Origin: Thiothrix sp. | GTDB lineage: Bacteria > Pseudomonadota > Gammaproteobacteria > Thiotrichales > Thiotrichaceae | Assembly: GCF_028714775.1 (NCBI RefSeq) | Contig: NZ_JAQTLS010000005.1 | Location: 161,573-225,572 of the forward strand | Direction of reading: 5' to 3' | DNA length: 64,000 bases | Shown here: in pieces, positions 57,263-64,000 of the stretch | Position numbering within the stretch: position 1 is the stretch's first letter | Layout of the letters: each line of letters opens with the position of its first letter | Notes under the pieces: generated by a model | What the model was told of the DNA's origin: nothing | Database searches by the model: none | What the model saw: the letters and a program-made list of their open reading frames with translations, nothing else | Program-made: the position numbers and the translations under genes

Positions 57263-58011
57263 GTAAGAAGCTACTGTTATTCTGGCAAAACCCAACGAGT
57301 CGGCGCTGGATGACCTTGGGGTTACTGGAAAAGCGTGGGGGTATCTATTCGTTCCGCTATAGCCAGTCAGCCAAAAAATCACCAGAATTTGTCCCGTTTG
57401 GGGTGATGAACAACGTCACTAAAACCTATGAGTCGCAGGCGTTGTTCCCTATCTTCAAAAATCGCCTGTTAGCCAAGAACCGCCCGGAATATGCCGACTA
57501 CATGGAGTGGTTGGGCTTGAGCAAACAGCTCGTCACCGATATGGATGAACTGTCCAGATCAGGTGGCATCCGTGCTACTGACAACTTGCAACTGTTCCCT
57601 TACCCTGAAAAGCAGGATGGCAAGTATGTAGTGGAGTTTTTTGTGCATGGCATCCGTCATGTACCTACCCGACAGGCTGACAGAATCGCCACATTGCAAA
57701 GTGGTGATGAGCTATTCCTGATGAAGGATGTGCAGAATCGGGCGGATGCTTTGGCACTGGCGATCAGGACGAATGACCCACCGGAAATTATCGGCTACTG
57801 CCCCAGTTTCTTTACGGCTGACATTAATCAGTTATTGGATGCGCAACCCCCAGCCAACGTGAAGCTATCTGTCGCCAAGATTAATCTGACTGCACCGTTA
57901 CAGTACCGTTTGATGTGCAGGCTGGAATCTCCGTGGTTATCAAACTTCACCACCTTTGCTGATGGTGAGTTTGAAGATGAATGCCCCGTTATGCTGAAAG
58001 TGGCTTCATAG
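57259..58011 (+). CDS. HIRAN-domain protein with HipA-N-like N-terminus
   Basis: YESQALFPIFKNRLLAKNRPEYADYMEWLGL followed by FFVHGIRHVPTRQADRIATLQSGDELFLMKDVQNRADALALAIRTNDPPEIIGYCPSFF; ATGA overlap with the upstream gene. Confidence 0.7.
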   Translation: MSKKLLLFWQNPTSRRWMTLGLLEKRGGIYSFRYSQSAKKSPEFVPFGVMNNVTKTYESQALFPIFKNRLLAKNRPEYADYMEWLGLSKQLVTDMDELSRSGGIRATDNLQLFPYPEKQDGKYVVEFFVHGIRHVPTRQADRIATLQSGDELFLMKDVQNRADALALAIRTNDPPEIIGYCPSFFTADINQLLDAQPPANVKLSVAKINLTAPLQYRLMCRLESPWLSNFTTFADGEFEDECPVMLKVAS

Positions 58012-58018
58012 CTGACTG

Positions 58019-60814
58019 CTAAATCCGAAACACCTTCATCACCTCATCCCCCAAATGGTTGATCACCTTCACCGCGATCCGCCCTGACTGCGGCTTTTTG
58101 AACGGGCGGGAAACGTCGCTGTTGAGCGTTGCCCATGCTTCTTCGTTGATTTCGGCCTTGAGGGTGGTTTTGAGTGCCTTGTACGGGTCATTTGCGCCGA
58201 GGAAATAGGCGTGGCGCACGAAGAAACTTTCTTCGTTGTAGTCGGTGTCGATGAACCAGCAGGCGATGCCGTCAGCATTGTCGCTGATGACTTCGCCGGT
58301 TTGGGGTTTGAATACGTCCACGCCGTTGACTTTGACTTGGATGCGGTTGCTGCCTGCGTCGAGGATGTCGATGTCGGGTTCGCCGAAGATGACGAATAGG
58401 TTGCCTTTGCCAGTGTTTTTGAGGTCTTCCGCCATGTGCAGGTCGGCGTTCATGCGGGCTTTGAGTACCGGGATGCGCCCCAGTTTGTGGAATTCGGCGG
58501 AATGCGCGTCGTAGTTGAAGGCGCAGGCAATCAGCACGTCGAATCCGGCGTCACCGGCTTCGCGGGCAGCTTGTACCAGATCGGGGCGCGAGACTGTGCC
58601 GAATTCGGGGCCGATGAAAATGGCGGCACGGCGTTCTTCACCGCCGTCGGTGTTGCCTTCGAGGTAGCGGCCTTCGGCGCAGATCAGGTCGCCCGGCCAA
58701 GGTTGCAGGCTGATGAAGTTGATTTTGTCTTCTTTGTGCGCTTGCTGGACTCCGGCGGTTTTGAGGTTTTCGAGGATAATCTGGGCGAAATCGCGAGCAT
58801 CCGTGTAGCCACTGGCGGATTCTTTGACGCCATCCATCAGTTCGTCGTTTTCGTCCACGCCGAGGACGCGGTGGGGGGAAAGGCTTTCGACGGTGAATGG
58901 CCCGGCAACGCGCACTTTGCTTTTGTCGTCATAGGGTTTGTCGTAGAGGTATTCGTAGTCGGCTTTGGCGGCGATGGAGGCGTCGATTTCCTGCTGGCGG
59001 GCAATGCGGTGTTTCCACCAGTCGGCGTGCAGTTGTTTGGCGGCTTTTGACCATTTCTCATCGGCTTCGCGGGGGATTTCCCATTCCTGCCAGTCTTGCT
59101 TTAGGGTGGTGTTGAGTTGTTGGCGCAGGGGTTCGAGTTTGGCTTGGTGGTTTTCCCAGATTACGTCGATTTCGGCGTTGTTGGCGATGGCTTTGAGGGT
59201 GATGTGGGGGACGCGCTCGTAGACGAAGCCTTGGCGGATGTTGCCGTAAGTGGGTTTGCTGGCGGGGATAGTGCGGGTGATGTCGGCTTCTTTTTGTTGG
59301 CCTTCGGGGGAGTCGGCTAGCAGGTAATAGGGGTAGCGTGCGCCCATGATGCGGGCGCGGGCTAAGGCCAGTGCTACCCGTGAGGTGTCCACCGTGATCC
59401 AGCGGCGACCCCATTGCTCCGCCACGTATGCGGTTGTGCCGCTGCCGCACGTCGGGTCAAGCACCAAATCCCCCGGATCAGTCGTTATCAAGATGCATCT
59501 TTCAATAACTTTACGCACAGTTTGAACAACATAAAGTTTGTCATCACCAAACCCTCCTGTACGGGTGTCTTCCCAAATATCCGAACTAGACTTGAACGGG
59601 AAATCATTGAAGTAGCGGATAAAATTAAGACTGCGCCCAATTGGTAATAGTCGGTCTGCTAATTCCAGCTTTTTTAGACCGGTGAGATTTGTACTGAATG
59701 TGCGGTTTCCTGGTGAATAAGAAGTGCCCTGAAACGTATAGCTTTGAAGGTCATTGGCATTTTTTGACCGAGCACTTGTCAATGGATTCGGACGATAAAC
59801 ACGTGAATTAGGTGGTGGTTCTGCCACACTCGAAATTTCTTCGCTTGTTAGATTACGACGAGTGCCGTCTGATAGTTCAACAAATCGAATGTTAACTTCT
59901 GAACGCCAGTTTCTTGGCTCGTAGGAATTCCGAAACTTAACCTCTTCGCGACGTTTTGCGAACCAAAGCAGCAGATCTGTGGTTACATCCAGAAGGCCGC
60001 TTCCTTTACCAGTAGTTTTACGAAAAACGATTTGTCCGCAAAAATTTTCATCGCCGAAAACTTCGTCGAGGACGGCGCGGACGCGGTGGACGTTTTCGTC
60101 GCCGATTTGGACGAAGATAGAGCCGGAGTCGGTGAGCAGGTCGCGGGCGACGGTGAGCCGGTCACGCAAGTAGGTGAGGTAGGAGTGGATGCCATCACGC
60201 CACGTATCGCGGAAGGCTTTGACCTGTTCGGGTTCGCGGGTGATGTGTTCCTTGTTGCCATCCTTCACGTCGCGGCTGGTGGTTGACCACTGGAAGTTGG
60301 AGTTGAATTTGATCCCATACGGCGGATCAAGGTAAATGCACTGCACCTTGCCGCGCAAGCCCTCACGTTCCGCCAGCGATGCCATCACTTGCAAGCTGTC
60401 ACCCAGAATCATGCGGTTCGTCCAGTTGGCATCATGCTGGTAGAACTCGGTGCGGGCTTCCTCACTCGGCACGCCATTGAAATCGGCAAACAGCTCAAAC
60501 TGGTTCTCCGCTGCCTTGTCATCCTGCCCGCTACGCCGCAGCAAGTCATCAATCAGCACCTTCGGATGCACCTTGTCCTGAATGTACAACGGCGGCGCAT
60601 TCACCACCAGATCAGACCAATCCTGCTCATCCTTGCCCCGCCACACCAATTGCGGATCAAAGTCACGGTTACGCCGCTCATACGCGACCCGCACCGGATT
60701 GGCCTCGTCCTGACGCATCACCGACTGGTATTCAGCGGTGGGGATATTTTTGCGCGTGGCCTCGGTGTGCTTGAGGGCAGAAACGGTTTTTTTGTCTGAA
60801 GGTTGTTGTGCCAT
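58019..60814 (-). CDS. Type III-like R-M site-specific adenine DNA methyltransferase (Mod)
   Basis: CIYLDPPYGIKFNSNFQWSTT (motif IV) and DLVLDPTCGSGTTAYVAEQWGRRWITVD (motif I). Confidence 0.92.
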   Translation of the reverse strand: MAQQPSDKKTVSALKHTEATRKNIPTAEYQSVMRQDEANPVRVAYERRNRDFDPQLVWRGKDEQDWSDLVVNAPPLYIQDKVHPKVLIDDLLRRSGQDDKAAENQFELFADFNGVPSEEARTEFYQHDANWTNRMILGDSLQVMASLAEREGLRGKVQCIYLDPPYGIKFNSNFQWSTTSRDVKDGNKEHITREPEQVKAFRDTWRDGIHSYLTYLRDRLTVARDLLTDSGSIFVQIGDENVHRVRAVLDEVFGDENFCGQIVFRKTTGKGSGLLDVTTDLLLWFAKRREEVKFRNSYEPRNWRSEVNIRFVELSDGTRRNLTSEEISSVAEPPPNSRVYRPNPLTSARSKNANDLQSYTFQGTSYSPGNRTFSTNLTGLKKLELADRLLPIGRSLNFIRYFNDFPFKSSSDIWEDTRTGGFGDDKLYVVQTVRKVIERCILITTDPGDLVLDPTCGSGTTAYVAEQWGRRWITVDTSRVALALARARIMGARYPYYLLADSPEGQQKEADITRTIPASKPTYGNIRQGFVYERVPHITLKAIANNAEIDVIWENHQAKLEPLRQQLNTTLKQDWQEWEIPREADEKWSKAAKQLHADWWKHRIARQQEIDASIAAKADYEYLYDKPYDDKSKVRVAGPFTVESLSPHRVLGVDENDELMDGVKESASGYTDARDFAQIILENLKTAGVQQAHKEDKINFISLQPWPGDLICAEGRYLEGNTDGGEERRAAIFIGPEFGTVSRPDLVQAAREAGDAGFDVLIACAFNYDAHSAEFHKLGRIPVLKARMNADLHMAEDLKNTGKGNLFVIFGEPDIDILDAGSNRIQVKVNGVDVFKPQTGEVISDNADGIACWFIDTDYNEESFFVRHAYFLGANDPYKALKTTLKAEINEEAWATLNSDVSRPFKKPQSGRIAVKVINHLGDEVMKVFRI

Positions 60815-60818
60815 GTGT

Positions 60819-63800
60819 TTATTCCTGTCCCTGTTTGCCCACAATGCTGGTATTGATCATGCTGTCGAATTCCGTTGCAATTTTTTGTGCGAAATCTTCT
60901 TCCATCCCCCACACGTCGCCAAATTCGGCAAACGCCCAGCGCCCGTAACGCTTGAGGTTGTTGACTCCCGGAACCCAGTAGTTTTCCATCGTCGCCCGCT
61001 TTTCCTTGGCATCTTCACGCCGGTAGCCCTTGATCTCGACAATCAGGTTCAGCGGGTCGGCTTGCCCGTCATCCACCAGCACGATGAAATCGGGGATGTA
61101 GGTGCGCCGGGTGGAACCGTACTGGTAGGGCGCTTCCAGTCCCAAATTGTGGTTCTTGACGTAAGCGATGACACGCGGGTGCGCTTCCACCACCCGGCAG
61201 AATTCGCCCTCCCAATCGCTGTCGAGGATTGCCCAGTTGACGTGGCAATGCTGCGGGCTGGTTTCCCAGCGGTCGGTTTTGGCGGTGTGAAAACTGACGT
61301 GCGCGGTGGAGCCGGTCGGGTTGTAAGCATCCAGCATGGCCTTGACCGGGCGTTCCCCGACCATTGCCCGCGTGATCCCGGCAGTGATGCGCTCGCAAGC
61401 CATGTCCGCCAGTTCCTGATACATCAGTTGCGCCGGGTACGTGCCGCCCTTGCACACCAGATAGCCATCCAGCCATTGCTTGGCGATGCGCTTGAGTTGC
61501 CCGAACAAATGCAGTTTCGGTTCTTCGCCGGGGTCGCGCCACTTGGTGTACAGCAGCCGTTTGGTCAGGTTCATCAACAGGGTGGAATGGCGCATGTCGC
61601 CCAGATGCTTGAGGTTCAAATCCACTGCTTCGCCAATGATGCCGGAATTGCGGGTAATGGATGGCCCGACCAGTGCTGGCGTCAGTTCCAGCAGCGAATC
61701 TTCGTTGAAGGTGGCGCTGAGGCGTTCTTCCGGCAATTCGACCCGGTAGCCTTCCACCCGTGGGAAGGTGATAGCCAGCGGGTTGCGTGCCGGGCTGATC
61801 GCCTTGACGTGGATGGTTTCACGCGGCGGTTGCGGTTTCACCACCACCGGCTTGGCAGTGAAATCAAACGGAATGCCCAGCACGTCGGCATATTCCACGT
61901 TGAACAGGCCATCCGCATTCAGCTCATACGACTGGCGGCGCAAGGCACGGCCTATCACCTGTTCGCACAACAATTGCGTGCCGAAAGCGCGTACCCCCAG
62001 CACATGCGTGACGGTGTTCGCGTCCCAACCTTCGGTGAGCATCGAAACCGACACCACGCAGCGGATGGATTCGCCCAGCCGCCCTTGCTTGCCCACGGTG
62101 TTCATGACCTCGCGCAGCAAGTCCTGATCGGTGATGTTTTCCGCCCCTTTGTGGTCGCCACGCTCGCGCATGTCGTAGCGGAAACGTTCGATTTCATCCC
62201 CCGCCATGCTGCGGAAATTGGTATCCAGTGCATCACCAGATTCGAGTTGCTCGCTGTCGATCAGCAGGGTATTGGGACGTGGCAGCGGGTTGCCATGTGC
62301 GTCGTAGTTCCTGAACAGTGCCAGCCGCCCGTTTTCCAGACTGCTGGAACCGTCATCATTGTCACGCTGGAAACCGGCAATGAAGTCATACACCAGCTTG
62401 GAAGTGGAGGTGTTATTGCACACCACAATGAAACAGGGCGGGACGGTGATGCCACTCTCTTGCCACAAATGGAAGGTTTTTTCGTAATGCCCGTACAGGG
62501 CTTCGAGCGCAGTCTGCAATTCCACCGGCAGGCTGAGCGGGTCAAGGGTATTGGCTTTGCCCCGGCCTTTTTTCGGCATTCGGGTGCGGATATGCGTCCA
62601 CAAATCGCGGAACTTGGGCATTTCGCCGCCGGGGATATTGTCCGACACCGGCACGCGCGGCAGTTTAACAATGCCGCATTCAATCGCATCCATCAGCGAA
62701 AAGTCGCTCATTGTCCACGGGAACAACGTGCCTTCGGCATAACCGGAACCACGCAGGAAAAAAGGCGTGGCGGACAAGTCCATCACCCGCAGCACACCCA
62801 GCTTGCGCTTGATCGCTTCCAGCCCGGAAATCCACAGGCGGGCAGCTTCGTTGTTTTTCTGTGCCTCGGTTTTGTCTTCACCCTTCAAGGCGCTGAGGTC
62901 GTCTTCGCCCGGCTTTTCGCGGTAGCAATGGTGCGCCTCGTCATTCAGCACCATGATATTTTTCATGCCCATCAGTTCCGGCATAACCCGCTGCAACATC
63001 TGGCCTTCGGTTTCCTGCGTATTGAGCGGCTCGCCTTTGCGCCCCTGAAGCAGCAAGCGCCCGCCTTTGGAAAGCTCCATGCGTTCGCGCAGCTTGAAAG
63101 CATGGTAGTTGGTAATGACAATTTTGGCGCGTTCCAGATCGGGCAGCATGTCGCCCGGAACCAGTTCACGGCTCTGGTAATAGCTGTACGGGTCATTGGG
63201 TTGCAACACTTGCAAGCGGTCACGGATGGTCAAGCCCGGTGCGACAATCAGGAAACCACGGGTGAAACGTTTGCTGTTGGGGTAACGTACCGCATTGATG
63301 GTCTGCCACGCGATCAGCATCGCCATGACGGTAGTTTTGCCTGCCCCGGTAGCCAATTTCAGCGCCAGTCGCAGCAGTTCGGGGTTGGCTTCCTGATTCG
63401 CACCTTCCAGATGATCCAGAAAATAGCGGCCTTTGTTGCCAGAAGTCGGTGCGACTTCCAGCAGCCAGATGGCTGTTTCGACCGCTTCCACCTGACAGAA
63501 AAACGGGCGGATGCTGTTGAATTCGTGGGAACGCCAATGTTGCAGCAAACGAGCGGTTTCTGGTGTCACCTTCCAGTCTTTTTGCGGGAGTTTGCGCCAG
63601 TCATCCACGTACTTGCGCAATTCATTGATCAGCGAAGTCGGATCGTATTTTTGTCCCTGACTTGCCAGCTCTGGTATATCAAACAGTAAATCTTGCTGGG
63701 GCGCGGCATCTTTGCGTTTTTTGGGCTTAGGGATAGGGGTAATGAAATCGGCACGGCGACGGGCTTCAATGGTTTTCTGGGTGGGCTGGCCTTGATCATC

Positions 63801-63872
63801 CAGCTCCCAGTGCCGGGTTGGGTAGGCGTAGGGTGAATTCAGTATGGGTTGTTCAAAAAAGGGGTTTTGCAT
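60819..63872 (-). CDS. Type III-like restriction endonuclease / DEAD-box helicase subunit (Res)
   Basis: LKLATGAGKTTVMAMLIAWQ (Walker A); MVLNDEAHHCY (DEAH); IPDFIVLVDDGQADPLNLIVEIKGYRRED (PD-(D/E)xK). Confidence 0.92.
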   Translation of the reverse strand: MQNPFFEQPILNSPYAYPTRHWELDDQGQPTQKTIEARRRADFITPIPKPKKRKDAAPQQDLLFDIPELASQGQKYDPTSLINELRKYVDDWRKLPQKDWKVTPETARLLQHWRSHEFNSIRPFFCQVEAVETAIWLLEVAPTSGNKGRYFLDHLEGANQEANPELLRLALKLATGAGKTTVMAMLIAWQTINAVRYPNSKRFTRGFLIVAPGLTIRDRLQVLQPNDPYSYYQSRELVPGDMLPDLERAKIVITNYHAFKLRERMELSKGGRLLLQGRKGEPLNTQETEGQMLQRVMPELMGMKNIMVLNDEAHHCYREKPGEDDLSALKGEDKTEAQKNNEAARLWISGLEAIKRKLGVLRVMDLSATPFFLRGSGYAEGTLFPWTMSDFSLMDAIECGIVKLPRVPVSDNIPGGEMPKFRDLWTHIRTRMPKKGRGKANTLDPLSLPVELQTALEALYGHYEKTFHLWQESGITVPPCFIVVCNNTSTSKLVYDFIAGFQRDNDDGSSSLENGRLALFRNYDAHGNPLPRPNTLLIDSEQLESGDALDTNFRSMAGDEIERFRYDMRERGDHKGAENITDQDLLREVMNTVGKQGRLGESIRCVVSVSMLTEGWDANTVTHVLGVRAFGTQLLCEQVIGRALRRQSYELNADGLFNVEYADVLGIPFDFTAKPVVVKPQPPRETIHVKAISPARNPLAITFPRVEGYRVELPEERLSATFNEDSLLELTPALVGPSITRNSGIIGEAVDLNLKHLGDMRHSTLLMNLTKRLLYTKWRDPGEEPKLHLFGQLKRIAKQWLDGYLVCKGGTYPAQLMYQELADMACERITAGITRAMVGERPVKAMLDAYNPTGSTAHVSFHTAKTDRWETSPQHCHVNWAILDSDWEGEFCRVVEAHPRVIAYVKNHNLGLEAPYQYGSTRRTYIPDFIVLVDDGQADPLNLIVEIKGYRREDAKEKRATMENYWVPGVNNLKRYGRWAFAEFGDVWGMEEDFAQKIATEFDSMINTSIVGKQGQE

Positions 63873-63879
63873 CCGTTGA

Positions 63880-64000
63880 GGCTGTAGAAAAACCCTCCAA
63901 ACCCCTATGTTGTGGGATAATTAGGCATCGCAAGCATCCGAACGGGTAAGCAGGCATGGCACGCTACAAACCGATCCATCAAGGCGTAAAACTGTTGGCG
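63880..64000 (+). mobile_element. Left end of a probable IS1182-like insertion sequence; transposase start at 63956 (truncated by window)
   Basis: MARYKPIHQGVKLLA... resembles the N-terminus of IS1182-type transposases; preceded by ggctgtagaaaaaccctccaaacccc, a likely terminal repeat. Confidence 0.5.

Noticed and set aside
60738-63689. 983-aa open frame on the + strand opposite the restriction gene
   Set aside because: Shadow ORF: complementary frame of a clearly conserved helicase/endonuclease; composition is His/Gln/Arg-rich with no recognisable domain
1-64000. tRNA, rRNA, prophage or CRISPR loci
   Set aside because: None recognised by eye; absence is not proven without dedicated scans

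Overview
This 64 kb window reads as a gammaproteobacterial chromosome segment, probably from a Thiothrix-like sulfur oxidiser (inferred from gene content, not searched). Ordinary parts: RND efflux genes, folK-pcnB-rimI-UDG-leuA, pssA, fnr, hemN, a ccoNOQPG-fixH cluster, octaheme tetrathionate reductase, ppsA-ppsR, a GT/GH31/SMR glycan cluster, and a type III-like restriction-modification pair truncated at the right edge by the start of an IS. Items most worth a second look: (1) an apparent diversity-generating-retroelement (DGR) target, a TIR-nSTAND-TM-FGE/C-type-lectin receptor-like protein (8887-11745), with an adjacent Avd-like gene but no reverse transcriptase in the window; (2) a candidate FNR-activated, FnrS-like small RNA (about 34256-34386) divergent from hemN, with a canonical FNR box, an anti-Shine-Dalgarno loop and a strong terminator; (3) a six-gene secreted-subunit / chaperone-like / beta-barrel usher-like cluster (24872-30697) that does not look like a classical chaperone-usher operon; (4) a HipA-like kinase + HIRAN protein gene pair next to the R-M system; (5) four copies of a shared TetR-type operator linking a TetR-adaptor-RND operon to a second RND gene 8.7 kb away; (6) a palindromic repeat family that sits intergenically at one site and in frame inside the uracil-DNA glycosylase gene at another. 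All identifications come from reading motifs by eye; no database search was run.
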